This document shows, piece by piece, positions 1 to 8,412 of a DNA stretch of 64,000 nt (its first letter is position 1; the number at the start of each line of letters is the position of its first letter). Made by a program: the position numbers and the translations under genes. Source of the DNA: Anaerolineales bacterium UBA6055 (lineage in GTDB: Bacteria; Chloroflexota; Anaerolineae; Aggregatilineales; Phototrophicaceae); contig DIYL01000016.1 of assembly GCA_002428985.1 (NCBI GenBank), positions 130,943 through 194,942 of the forward strand, read 5' to 3'. The notes beneath the pieces were generated by a model that did no database searches, was not told where the DNA came from, and saw only the letters and a program-made list of their open reading frames with translations.

Positions 1-295
1 ACGATACAACACCATGTAGGTCATATGGGTCGAGTGCTAATTGCGCCCAAATATTAGACATCTGACCACTAGAGACAAGTTCAGCAATGACATTTGGATG
101 CTGTGTGACCCAACGCCATTGTGTCTTGAATTATGGTATCTTTTTGAATTGCATCCACATAAAAAACACGATCATACTCTGAGTTTGATAAGTGTAAGGC
201 TTTACCAGTTTAGCCACTTCATCCGATGACTGGACGAATGCCTCAAAACGATTGTATATTAGGTCTACATAGTCATTGAATGTCGGTTTCATCAT
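1..295 (-). pseudogene. N-terminal remnant of a probable DDE transposase, with internal stop, cut by window edge
   Basis: Reading the minus strand from an ATG at 295 (GAGAG just upstream) gives an open frame beginning MMKPTFNDYVDLIY and including SMIVFFMWMQFKKI. It then meets a TAA about 52 codons in, and continues in the same frame as FKTQWRWVTQHPNVIAEL to the window edge. The style (a hydrophobic SMIVFF stretch, then a basic/aromatic FKxQWRW stretch) recalls N-terminal regions of transposases common in Chloroflexota genomes. The family name is from memory of style, not a search. The in-frame stop indicates a dead copy. The rest lies outside the window, so the element's ends cannot be seen. 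Confidence 0.4.
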
Positions 296-447
296 CTCTC
301 GAACAGGATTTGAGCGTTTGGTTTAAGAGATTGTCCGCTTTCAGCAACTATGGTCAATACTTATGCACACCCCTCAGTTAGATCAGTCAGCGAAAATTGA
401 TCTTCGCAATTACAATAGGGTGAACACACACCACAGGAGATATACAA

Positions 448-1269
448 ATGACAAATAGCGAGCGTCAAACAAATCGTGGTTGTTTAAATCGCCTGACACG
501 TCAGATTTCGTTGACGACAATTGGGATCCTCATGATTGTGGTCAGTATCCTAAATCTGTCTTTTTCCAGTGTCTTAACCGAGACATGTGGGATTGTTCAT
601 CCTGTATTGTTTGAGGTGAGTGTTGAAGTTATTGAGCTCAACGAAGATAACCTGAATATTCCATTTAGCAATAGTGCGCTTCCAGTTGAGCCGATGCCAG
701 ATGCTATAGATGAATCGCTTATTGCTGTGAACTGGGAATCGTGTTTACAGTATTATGGCTACACAGACTCTGGTGGTAACTTCCAGACAAATTATTTGGG
801 GCAAGAAGTATTTTTTCGATCGGTTTTTACGCTAGACGGTGAAGATTTTGATTTTCGTGTTGAACCGCGTACAAGTGACACCCCGACGCCATCAATCACA
901 TGGGTGATCTATGACTTCGATGCGAATGACGACACTGAGACACCTGTTCGCGTCGATGCAAAAGTCATACTGAGCGCGTGGGGTATGTTGATTTTGTATT
1001 TAGTTTTGCCCGGTCTGGTGATTATTCTGCCACTTTTGTCTGTACTCATGTTGCGGATTGCTCGTGATACCATTTGGTGGTTAATCATGATTGTATTGAT
1101 TGCTAGCCAATCCCTCACAGCCTCGCTCTTTTACATTCAACTGTCGTCTGTATCTGGGATTAATACGTTGGAAGATTTTGGTACAGGTATCTTTACAGGT
1201 ATTATCACAGGTATGGCGTTGGCATTTATGAGCAAAGTTCTTGATAATTTCAGTGTAGCTGATTTCTAA
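448..1269 (+). CDS. Hypothetical multi-pass membrane protein
   Basis: A 273-residue protein of unrecognised family. A hydrophobic segment at about residues 22-42 is followed by a roughly 130-residue polar, acidic, probably extracytoplasmic region containing several Cys. Three further hydrophobic segments follow at about 178-200, 206-230 and 240-260. The layout suggests one N-terminal anchor, an exposed domain and a C-terminal membrane bundle. An AGGAG Shine-Dalgarno lies 8 bases before the ATG. The next gene, an Lrp/AsnC regulator, starts 30 bases downstream on the same strand, so the two may be co-transcribed. No function is assigned. Confidence 0.75.
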   Translation: MTNSERQTNRGCLNRLTRQISLTTIGILMIVVSILNLSFSSVLTETCGIVHPVLFEVSVEVIELNEDNLNIPFSNSALPVEPMPDAIDESLIAVNWESCLQYYGYTDSGGNFQTNYLGQEVFFRSVFTLDGEDFDFRVEPRTSDTPTPSITWVIYDFDANDDTETPVRVDAKVILSAWGMLILYLVLPGLVIILPLLSVLMLRIARDTIWWLIMIVLIASQSLTASLFYIQLSSVSGINTLEDFGTGIFTGIITGMALAFMSKVLDNFSVADF

Positions 1270-1299
1270 GAGTTAGCCGCAATATAAGATGGTATTTTT

Positions 1300-1797
1300 A
1301 TGAGTATCGAGCGTGGACAATTTAAAATTGACAAAATTGATGTTGCGATTTTACGAGAATTACAGGTAAATAGCCGTATCTCTAATACCGAGATTGGGCG
1401 GCGTATTGGGCTATCCCAGCCTGCTGTTCATACGCGGGTGAATCGGCTCGAATCATTGGGCGTGATTCGTACTTACACAACCTTGCTTGATCAGATGGCG
1501 CTCGGCTATGAGTTGACTTGTATCATCATGGTGACGATGCAGGTGCACTCTTATGAAATTTTTGAGGACTTTCAAGAACGAATTAATGCCATCCCCGAAG
1601 TGCTCGAATGTTATCATCTCACAGGGCAGTATGATTATATGATGAAAGTAATTGTCCGCGACCGCCTTCAACTCGAAAATTTAGTTCTCCGCGATTTCTC
1701 AAAAATTCAAGGGATTCAGCATATCCAGACCCACATCGTTATGCGTAATGTGAAAGAGCCAGCCCCGATTGAGGTACACGAAATTGATGTGTACTAA
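1300..1797 (+). CDS. Lrp/AsnC family transcriptional regulator
   Basis: A 165-residue protein with the two-domain Lrp/AsnC architecture. An N-terminal winged helix-turn-helix (residues about 10-65, IDVAILRELQVNSRIS then EIGRRIGLSQPAVHTRVNRL) is followed by a C-terminal RAM/ligand-binding domain (about 70-155) with the typical GQYDYMMKVIVRD strand. Members usually form octamers and respond to amino acids. Length and motifs are normal for the family. Its 3' end overlaps the convergent hydrolase gene by 4 bases (1794-1797). Targets are unknown; no amino-acid gene is adjacent. Confidence 0.93.
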   Translation: MSIERGQFKIDKIDVAILRELQVNSRISNTEIGRRIGLSQPAVHTRVNRLESLGVIRTYTTLLDQMALGYELTCIIMVTMQVHSYEIFEDFQERINAIPEVLECYHLTGQYDYMMKVIVRDRLQLENLVLRDFSKIQGIQHIQTHIVMRNVKEPAPIEVHEIDVY

Positions 1798-2624
1798 AGT
1801 GCCAGCTTTGCCAAAAAGTCTATGATAATTTGATTGGTTGCGCTCGGGTTATCCTGATTTGCATTATGTCCGGCAGATGGGATGATATGCAACGCTGCAT
1901 GACCATCATGATCTGCCCACCACGGCATATCCCGTTTGATTGTTCCAGTTTTATCTTGGTCACCATGTAGCAATAGTAAAGGCACATCAATGTGAAAATC
2001 GGGTTTGCCCTGTGTATCAATCGCGAGTGTGACTGACTTCCAGATATTGAGGAATTCGTCTTTCGGAACTTGTCGAACGGCTTCGAGTGCATATTGTTGG
2101 ACGGGTTCTGTAATCGCTGTATTATCGGCTGTTAATTTGCTGAAGTAACCATGTGGCATGATGTGGAAGAGTGGCATCGTCGCCTTTAAAACCGCTACCT
2201 CTAAGAAACTGTAGGGTTTTGCGATGGGTGTCGAGCCAATAATTATCATTGCTTGTATGCGTTCGGAGGCGATTTGATGGATGGTCTGAGCAATATATCC
2301 ACCTAGTGATTGTCCCATCAAAATACAGGATTCAATATTGTGCTGGTCAAGGATAGCAATCATATCCCTTGCAAACACATCGAGCGTGATTTGTGTACCT
2401 GTTGGCTGAGATTGTCCATGTCCGCGCGCATCCCATACTAGCACTTGAAAATCACTGTGTAAGGCTTTGACTTGGGTGTTAAACATACGATGATCCATGG
2501 TTGCACCGTGCATCATGACGACAGTTGGACGATCGGTTTGACCGCCAATCCAATAATGTAACGGACATCCATCCTTATGAAGTATGCACTGCTTCAACAT
2601 AGCTGGGGTTGATGTGTAATCCAT
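1794..2624 (-). CDS. Alpha/beta hydrolase
   Basis: A 276-residue alpha/beta-hydrolase-fold protein. Visible elements are the oxyanion HG motif (VVMMHGATMDH), the nucleophile elbow MGQSLGG with Ser in GxSxG, the acid region LLHGDQDKTG, and the catalytic His in SAGHNANQDNP. There is no signal peptide, so it is cytoplasmic. Substrate is not predictable; ester, lactone or haloalkane-type substrates are all possible in this family. It is convergent with the Lrp gene (4-base overlap) and divergent from gap across 155 bases. Confidence 0.9.
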   Translation of the reverse strand: MDYTSTPAMLKQCILHKDGCPLHYWIGGQTDRPTVVMMHGATMDHRMFNTQVKALHSDFQVLVWDARGHGQSQPTGTQITLDVFARDMIAILDQHNIESCILMGQSLGGYIAQTIHQIASERIQAMIIIGSTPIAKPYSFLEVAVLKATMPLFHIMPHGYFSKLTADNTAITEPVQQYALEAVRQVPKDEFLNIWKSVTLAIDTQGKPDFHIDVPLLLLHGDQDKTGTIKRDMPWWADHDGHAALHIIPSAGHNANQDNPSATNQIIIDFLAKLAL

Positions 2625-2726
2625 CGAATCACTTTCGTTTTATTTTGATTTATATTACTTTTCTTTTTACTTGTTTTCAATCGAAACCGATTATGAACAC
2701 TTTAGTCCAAAACCCTATATTTTTAT

Positions 2727-2754
2727 TTGTAACCACGTTACTATTATTTATAAC
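2727..2754 (+). promoter_or_regulatory. Candidate housekeeping promoter of gap
   Basis: TTGTAA (2727-2732) and TATAAC (2749-2754) separated by 16 bases resemble a vegetative -35/-10 pair. They lie 26 bases upstream of the gap ATG at 2780, which is preceded by a GAGG ribosome site. This is seen by eye in an AT-rich gap. Confidence 0.5.
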
Positions 2755-2779
2755 GAATATACACGATAAGTGAGGAAAC

Positions 2780-3775
2780 ATGGCTAAAGTAGCAATTAAC
2801 GGACTTGGACGCATTGGACGAGCAACCGCCAAAGTCGTCATGGCAACACCGGAGCTAGAGCTTGTCGCAGTCAACGATATTGCTGATGGGGATAACATCG
2901 CCTATTTGATTCAATATGACACTGTCTATGGAAAATACGAGCAAGATGTGTCATTTAGTGATGGCACCTTGACAATTGGTGACCATGCGATTTCATATCT
3001 TAGTGAACGCGACCCCGCACAACTCCCTTGGGGTGATCAAGAAATTGATATTGTCTTTGAATGTACTGGGCTGTTTACCGATAGCGACGGTGCGGCTAAA
3101 CATGTTGAAGCTGGTGCGAAATTTGTAATTGTATCAGGTCCAACCAAATCTCCAGATATGCCAACAGTTGTGCATGGGGTGAATGGCTCGGATGGTAGTG
3201 TACAAGCCATATCGTGTGCGAGCTGTACCACCAATAATGTTGGTCCCGTGATTGAAGTTATGGATCGTCATTTTGGGGTTGAGAAAGCAATTATGACAAC
3301 CATTCACGCCTATACGTCAACACAGGCTATCGTTGATAGTCCAGCTAAGAAAGATTATCGTCGTGGACGTGCAGCTGCTGCCAACTTTGTCCCCACGAGT
3401 ACAGGAGCTGCTGTAGCAGCAACCAAAGCTTATCCAGAAATGGAAGGGAAGTTTGATGGAGTTGCTGTTCGTGCGCCAATTCCTGTGGGGTCGATTAGCG
3501 ACATTGTGGTAGTCATTTCGAAGGATGCGACGGCTGACGAAATTAACGCGGTCTTTAAAGCTGAAGCAGACAGCGACCGCTATAATGGGGTACTAGGGTA
3601 TACCGAAGAACCACTGGTTTCTTCCGATATTGTCAAATCTCCGCTGGCATCTTTAGTGGATGGTGGCATGACCAAAGTTGTTGATGGCAATCTGGTCAAG
3701 ATTATGAGCTGGTATGATAACGAATGGGGTTATACCAATCAGATGATTCGTGAAGCATTGGATCTGGTTGACTAG
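2780..3775 (+). CDS. gap: Glyceraldehyde-3-phosphate dehydrogenase, type I
   Basis: A 331-residue enzyme that oxidises and phosphorylates glyceraldehyde 3-phosphate to 1,3-bisphosphoglycerate in glycolysis, and runs in reverse in gluconeogenesis. The N-terminal Rossmann motif INGLGRIGR, the NAD-type VAVNDIAD strand, the catalytic SCASCTTN with Cys149, the conserved HAYTSTQ, RGRAAAANFVPTSTGAA, and the C-terminal WYDNEWGY are all present. Length is normal. It is monocistronic here, with its own promoter and a hairpin downstream. Unlike many bacteria, pgk and tpi are not adjacent. Confidence 0.98.
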   Translation: MAKVAINGLGRIGRATAKVVMATPELELVAVNDIADGDNIAYLIQYDTVYGKYEQDVSFSDGTLTIGDHAISYLSERDPAQLPWGDQEIDIVFECTGLFTDSDGAAKHVEAGAKFVIVSGPTKSPDMPTVVHGVNGSDGSVQAISCASCTTNNVGPVIEVMDRHFGVEKAIMTTIHAYTSTQAIVDSPAKKDYRRGRAAAANFVPTSTGAAVAATKAYPEMEGKFDGVAVRAPIPVGSISDIVVVISKDATADEINAVFKAEADSDRYNGVLGYTEEPLVSSDIVKSPLASLVDGGMTKVVDGNLVKIMSWYDNEWGYTNQMIREALDLVD

Positions 3776-3824
3776 TTGTCACGACTTTTGCGAAGGTAAA
3801 GCTCACAATATAAGCAATTAACTC

Positions 3825-3868
3825 AGGCGACTGGTGAGAGACATCATCCGCCAGTCGCTTAAGATTTT
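3825..3868 (+). terminator. Intrinsic terminator between convergent gap and cytochrome gene
   Basis: GCGACTGG (3827-3834) pairs perfectly with CCAGTCGC (3851-3858), and the stem is followed by a T-rich run (ATTTTG). It lies 50 bases past gap and just before the stop of the opposing cytochrome c gene, so it may serve both directions. Confidence 0.6.
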
Positions 3869-3875
3869 GCTAAAA

Positions 3876-4352
3876 CTAAAATGCCAAAATATAGGCAACT
3901 AATGCGTCTAAATCCTCTTCCGATAAAAACTCACCATATGTATCAGGCATGATATTTTCTGGATAGGGCGATTCTGCGGGCACATTGAAATCGCGTGGTG
4001 CGACGATTGACTCTAAGATATACATTTCCAAATCGTCGGTTTCTACGTCATAGTCTTCAAAGCGATCTTCAATGCTCAATAGTCCCGGGCCCAATAAACG
4101 ATTGTCTGAGTTGATATAATGGCACGTCACACAGGCGAACCCGACTTCTTCATAAAATTGCTCGAACACAACTTGACCTGCTTGTGCAATGTCTGATAGC
4201 TCCGGTGTTTCTTCGGCTTCGGCTGCACTTGCTTCGGCGGGTTGTGTTGGCTCAGGTTGTGGTTCGGTTGTTGGTTCAGGTGTGGACTGTGTGCCACACG
4301 CAGCCAAAACTAGTGTTAGCAAAAGTATGAATGTGATGAATCGCAGTGTCAT
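3876..4352 (-). CDS. Cytochrome c lipoprotein, class I monoheme
   Basis: A 158-residue exported electron carrier from the preferred start. The signal peptide ends in lipobox LAAC, so the mature N-terminal Cys would be lipidated. A Glu/Pro/Thr-rich linker follows, then a single CxxCH heme site (FACVTCHY) and a likely axial Met in ENIMPDTYGEF, near the C-terminal helix EEDLDALVAYI. An upstream in-frame ATG at 4406 would add 18 residues before the signal peptide. The ATG at 4352 is preferred because it gives a normal lipoprotein leader. It is the last gene of an operon with the hybrid kinase and the diheme cytochrome. Confidence 0.9.
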   Translation of the reverse strand: MTLRFITFILLLTLVLAACGTQSTPEPTTEPQPEPTQPAEASAAEAEETPELSDIAQAGQVVFEQFYEEVGFACVTCHYINSDNRLLGPGLLSIEDRFEDYDVETDDLEMYILESIVAPRDFNVPAESPYPENIMPDTYGEFLSEEDLDALVAYILAF

Positions 4353-4412
4353 AGCAGTATCCGGTTTGTTTAGATAAATCTGTGGGCAAGTGATCAACCT
4401 GCCCATGTGTCA

Positions 4413-7175
4413 TTAAGTTTGGTGCCCTTGAATTGCTAAAATATGACGAATTTCAGAGACGAGTTGCTTGGGTGTATATTCGGCTTTTTGAACAATACGT
4501 TCAACATTACCGCGTAGTTGGTTGCGATCATTGTTTGTCAGTTCTTTAGCGGTGACAACAATAATCGGGATTTGTTGCCAATCGTCGTTGCGGCGCATTT
4601 CGGTGACGAACTGCATGCCATCCATCTCCGGCATCATCAAATCTAGTAGAATCAAGTCAGGTTTATTCTGTGCTAGTCGATTCAAACCGACTAACCCGTT
4701 TTCTGCGGTGTCAACTGTCCAGCCTTCTTTGATAGCTGTACGCTCAAATAAATCACGGGTATCTGGATCATCTTCTACAACCAGTAGTTTAGCTGACCCG
4801 ACATTATTGAAGCGTCTTGCATATTGTTGTAATGCAGAGACAAGTTTGTCGCGTTCAACAGGTTTTGTTAGATAATCCGATGCGCCTAATGCAAACCCAA
4901 GTGATTGATTATCAATCATTGATAACATCACAACAGGTATGTCCCGTAGTTCCTCATCTTCTTTTAGTTTGGACAAAACAGCCCAGCCATCAGTTGAGGG
5001 CATCATAATATCAAGTGTGATGATATTCGGACGATGTTCACGAGCTAGAATAAGCCCTTCTTCGCCAGAATATGCTGATAAAACAGAAAAACCCTCGCGC
5101 GATAAGATACGCGATAATAAATCATGTACAGTCGGGTCATCGTCAATACACAAGACGGTTGTCGCACCGACAATTCGCATCGTATCTGTCGAACGGCGTA
5201 CATCAACAGCAATCGGTTCAAAAATTGGTTCGTCGTCTTGTATATCATCGGTTGGCATCGCGATGACACGTTTCGGGATGCGTACTTTAAATGTACTGCC
5301 GACATTAGGTTCACTCGTAACGCTGATATCACCGCCCATCATCTGTGTAAAGTGACGGCTAATCGGCAAGCCTAAGCCTGTCCCCCCATACTTACGGGTG
5401 GTTGATGAATCTGCCTGAGTGAATTCGTCAAATACACCGGCAGCTTGTTCGGGTGTCATACCGATACCTGTATCGGTGACCGAAATTTCCAGCCATTCGT
5501 TGTCTTTTAGTTTTTCGGTCTCGACCTTGATCGTGATTGTGCCTTCTTCTGTAAACTTTGCGGCATTACTCAGCAAATTGAAGACAATCTGACGCATCTT
5601 TGTCATATCACTATGAATGGTGCCGACAGGTTGTGCAGATTCGACAACCAGTTGATTATTCTTTTCTTGAATCAACGGGTGAATGGTTGTGGTCATTTCA
5701 TCCATCAGCATCTCGAAGTTGAAATCTTCGGTGTAGAGGTCAATCTTACCAGCTTCGATTTTTGAGATGTCGAGGATGTCATTGATCAGGGCGAGTAGGT
5801 GTGTCCCTGCTTTTTGGATTTTCTGTAAATCAGGAACAATGTCTTCATAGCCAAAGTCGTCAGCTTCTTCTTCAAGCATTTCACTATAGCCGATAATTGC
5901 ATTTAATGGGGTACGCAATTCATGGCTCATGTTAGCTAGGAATAAGCTCTTAGTCTTGCTGGCTTCGAGGGCTTCGTCACGGCGTACTGCCAACTCTTTC
6001 AGCGCGAGTGAGAGTTCATCGGTACGTTCAGCGACTTTTTCTTCTAAACCACCATAGAGCTGATTTAGTGTTTGGGTCATTGCATTAAAATTGATAACGA
6101 GGTCATCAATTTCATCATGGAATAAGGCACGATCTTCTGTGACATGCTCATCAAAATTACCACCACGGACTTTTTCGGTTGCTTGTACCAGTCTTCCCAA
6201 TGGTAGGGCAAAGTTATAAATGACTGCACCACTAAAGATCAAAACTGCAATAACCAATACCCCAACAACTAATAAAATCAGATTCTGAATTTGTTCTTGG
6301 ACGGCTTCCACATCTTGGATACTACGCGCAACCAGAATATGCCCCTGCTCGTTATCGTCTAGTTCTAGTGGGTAAGATAATAAGCGTCGATCAATACCAT
6401 CGGCATATTGCACCGTTTGCGTTGTATACGGTTGTGATGGGTCAATAAATCCTTCTTGTAGCAAAATTTTATAATTACTACTGTCATCTATGGTTGATGC
6501 AATTGAGGCATTATCTTTGACAATTGCTGCATCAATGCCCAGTGTTTCGCCAAGCTCTTCCATATACTCGGTATCAATGACAGTTGCTGTCATAACAATA
6601 CCATTCATCGTCTCACCATCGAATACAGGGGAAACCCCTATAATTCGCGACGAGTTTGGAATAATCGCTATGCCACTCGTTGATGCTTGCTCACTGACAA
6701 CCTCAGAGAGCATATCGCTCTGGATTTCAATTAAGTCGTCAAGGCTAACATTCCGTCGCGCAATCAATGGACCACCGTAATACAATGCGAAGTCACCCTC
6801 AGTAAAATCGCTGGCGTAGTAGCTGAGTTCTTGTAACCCTAACTCATCTTTGATAGACGGTAGAACAGTCGCTGCTTGACCCCGGTCACCTGCAATTGCT
6901 TTGACTGCATCTAAGTTGGCGACAAAACTAGACACAAATTGGGCGTCGTCTTCTGCGTGCTCTAGTAGTTCCGCGAGTGCGCCAGCGGTTTGGGTTAACC
7001 GTTGATCGGTTTCTTCAGTTAAAATCCGCTCAATTGCTTGGTTCGATAGCGGCAGAAATAGGCCGATTAACGCCCCAATAATGACAATGAACGGAAGTAT
7101 GAGTTTTGAACTGATGCTTAAACGTAACCCACCGCGACGGTTGTCTACAGTGGGTTGATTTGTATTATCAGCCAT
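4413..7175 (-). CDS. Hybrid sensor histidine kinase with two receiver domains
   Basis: A 920-residue membrane sensor. TM1 lies at about 26-47, an extracytoplasmic sensory region of about 250 residues follows, then TM2 (about 298-322), HAMP (about 323-375) and a coiled-coil linker. The HisKA domain has phospho-acceptor His418 in NMSHELRTPLN. The HATPase domain has DTGIGM and GGTGLGLPISR. Two C-terminal CheY-like receivers have acceptor Asp near 722 (TLDIMMPSTDG) and 845 (LLDLMMPEMDG). There is no DNA-binding output, so signalling must pass to a partner outside this window. It sits between two c-type cytochrome genes on the same strand, 32 bases from the upstream one, which suggests redox or respiratory sensing (inference). 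Confidence 0.95.
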   Translation of the reverse strand: MADNTNQPTVDNRRGGLRLSISSKLILPFIVIIGALIGLFLPLSNQAIERILTEETDQRLTQTAGALAELLEHAEDDAQFVSSFVANLDAVKAIAGDRGQAATVLPSIKDELGLQELSYYASDFTEGDFALYYGGPLIARRNVSLDDLIEIQSDMLSEVVSEQASTSGIAIIPNSSRIIGVSPVFDGETMNGIVMTATVIDTEYMEELGETLGIDAAIVKDNASIASTIDDSSNYKILLQEGFIDPSQPYTTQTVQYADGIDRRLLSYPLELDDNEQGHILVARSIQDVEAVQEQIQNLILLVVGVLVIAVLIFSGAVIYNFALPLGRLVQATEKVRGGNFDEHVTEDRALFHDEIDDLVINFNAMTQTLNQLYGGLEEKVAERTDELSLALKELAVRRDEALEASKTKSLFLANMSHELRTPLNAIIGYSEMLEEEADDFGYEDIVPDLQKIQKAGTHLLALINDILDISKIEAGKIDLYTEDFNFEMLMDEMTTTIHPLIQEKNNQLVVESAQPVGTIHSDMTKMRQIVFNLLSNAAKFTEEGTITIKVETEKLKDNEWLEISVTDTGIGMTPEQAAGVFDEFTQADSSTTRKYGGTGLGLPISRHFTQMMGGDISVTSEPNVGSTFKVRIPKRVIAMPTDDIQDDEPIFEPIAVDVRRSTDTMRIVGATTVLCIDDDPTVHDLLSRILSREGFSVLSAYSGEEGLILAREHRPNIITLDIMMPSTDGWAVLSKLKEDEELRDIPVVMLSMIDNQSLGFALGASDYLTKPVERDKLVSALQQYARRFNNVGSAKLLVVEDDPDTRDLFERTAIKEGWTVDTAENGLVGLNRLAQNKPDLILLDLMMPEMDGMQFVTEMRRNDDWQQIPIIVVTAKELTNNDRNQLRGNVERIVQKAEYTPKQLVSEIRHILAIQGHQT

Positions 7176-7207
7176 ATATGACCTTTGGCTAGTTGGTATG
7201 CATAGAC

Positions 7208-8224
7208 TTATTCTTCGTCGACAAATTCGATGAAGATTTCTTCGATTGCAGGTGATGGGATTTCATTATCAATTGGTGTGAGTGACTGGAGATAAGCAAT
7301 AACCGCTGCCATATCTTCTTCTGTTGCACCTGCATAATCTTCCCATGGCATAAATACTAAACGACGACCATCAATCCGAACACCCTCACGTAAACTACGT
7401 TCATAATCTTCGGTTGTCCAATCGGCTAGTCCTGTTTCATGAGGGGTGATATTACCCCCATAAACGATACCCCATGGGCCTTCGTAAGCTTGACCACCAG
7501 CTAGCAATAACTCAAAATTTGGTGCACCTGTTTCGGCATCAAGTGGTGTATGGCAATCGCTACATCCCATAACATTAATCGTCAAATATCGCCCAAGTTC
7601 AATTGGGTCAGAACCATCGGGTGGGAGGAGTGGTAACTCGTCGGCATTCACAACTAACTCTGGTGCAATGCCATCACCTGAAGGACCTGTTTGTATGATT
7701 TCATTTTCTACAGCAGGTATAGTGCGTAGATACATAATCAAAGCCTGCATATCCATCTCTGACCAGCCGAAGTAATTTGCATATGGCATAAGCGGATGCA
7801 AACGACGACCATCTTTGTTAACACCAATGCGCAATGCAGCTTCAATTTCTTCATCTGTCCAATCTCCAAGACCTGTTTCATCAGGTGTGAGGTTCGGGCT
7901 AACTAATACACCAAATGGCCCGAGTGGAAATTCCCGCCCGCCTGCCATGAGCTGATTTTCAATATCTTGTGTTTGCTCGTATTCTAAGCCTATTTGTTTG
8001 AATTGGTCTGGTGTGATGTCTTCAGATAGATATTCTTCTTTTTGTGGTGTGTGACAAGAGACACATGCGCCGATATGTGATAAATATTCACCACGGTCAA
8101 GCATTTCTTCATCTGTCAAACCAAATTCATTGACCTCTTCATCTTGTGCAACAACTGCAAAGAATGTTGAGGCTGTTAATGCCAATATTGCTATAATCAA
8201 TATATAAACTGTCTTATTTTTCAT
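7208..8224 (-). CDS. Diheme cytochrome c, exported
   Basis: A 338-residue protein with an N-terminal signal peptide or anchor (YILIIAILALTASTFFAVVA) and two related cytochrome c domains, with heme sites CVSCH (about residues 54-58) and CSDCH (about 222-226). Each is followed by a PNLTPDETGLGDW / GNITPHETGLADW repeat and a candidate axial Met (PLMPYANY, VFMPWEDY). This arrangement resembles the cytochrome subunits that carry electrons from periplasmic dehydrogenases. No dehydrogenase is adjacent; the next genes are the hybrid kinase and a second cytochrome. An AGGAGA ribosome site precedes the ATG. Confidence 0.93.
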   Translation of the reverse strand: MKNKTVYILIIAILALTASTFFAVVAQDEEVNEFGLTDEEMLDRGEYLSHIGACVSCHTPQKEEYLSEDITPDQFKQIGLEYEQTQDIENQLMAGGREFPLGPFGVLVSPNLTPDETGLGDWTDEEIEAALRIGVNKDGRRLHPLMPYANYFGWSEMDMQALIMYLRTIPAVENEIIQTGPSGDGIAPELVVNADELPLLPPDGSDPIELGRYLTINVMGCSDCHTPLDAETGAPNFELLLAGGQAYEGPWGIVYGGNITPHETGLADWTTEDYERSLREGVRIDGRRLVFMPWEDYAGATEEDMAAVIAYLQSLTPIDNEIPSPAIEEIFIEFVDEE

Positions 8225-8256
8225 AATGTTCTCCTGAGAAAATCCCCTATGAAATC

Positions 8257-8262
8257 ATTATA
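8257..8262 (-). promoter_or_regulatory. Consensus -10 box for the cytochrome/kinase operon
   Basis: On the minus strand the bases at 8262-8257 read TATAAT, 32 bases before the ATG at 8224. The -35 is weak (TTGCTT-like about 18 bases further upstream), which would fit an activated promoter. Confidence 0.4.
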
Positions 8263-8358
8263 TGCCCAATGTTTATAATAAAGCAAAAAAGATTTCCTAA
8301 GTCGGAAAAACTTATAAAAATTTAACCTGTGTTGTGGGGATGAGTTTAGGTTCAAAAC

Positions 8359-8367
8359 TGCTATACT
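8359..8367 (+). promoter_or_regulatory. Extended -10 promoter of the Gfo/Idh/MocA gene
   Basis: TGCTATACT matches the extended -10 pattern TGnTATAAT with one mismatch and lies 45 bases before the ATG at 8413. No good -35 is present, as is common for extended -10 promoters. Confidence 0.4.
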
Positions 8368-8412
8368 CTGTGTATGCTAAAGAATTTTATTAATATTATG
8401 AGAGGATAAATA

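Noticed and set aside
41..229. Short plus-strand frame of 62 codons
   Set aside because: It lies antisense to the transposase-like remnant, has no ribosome site and a composition unlike proteins of this window.
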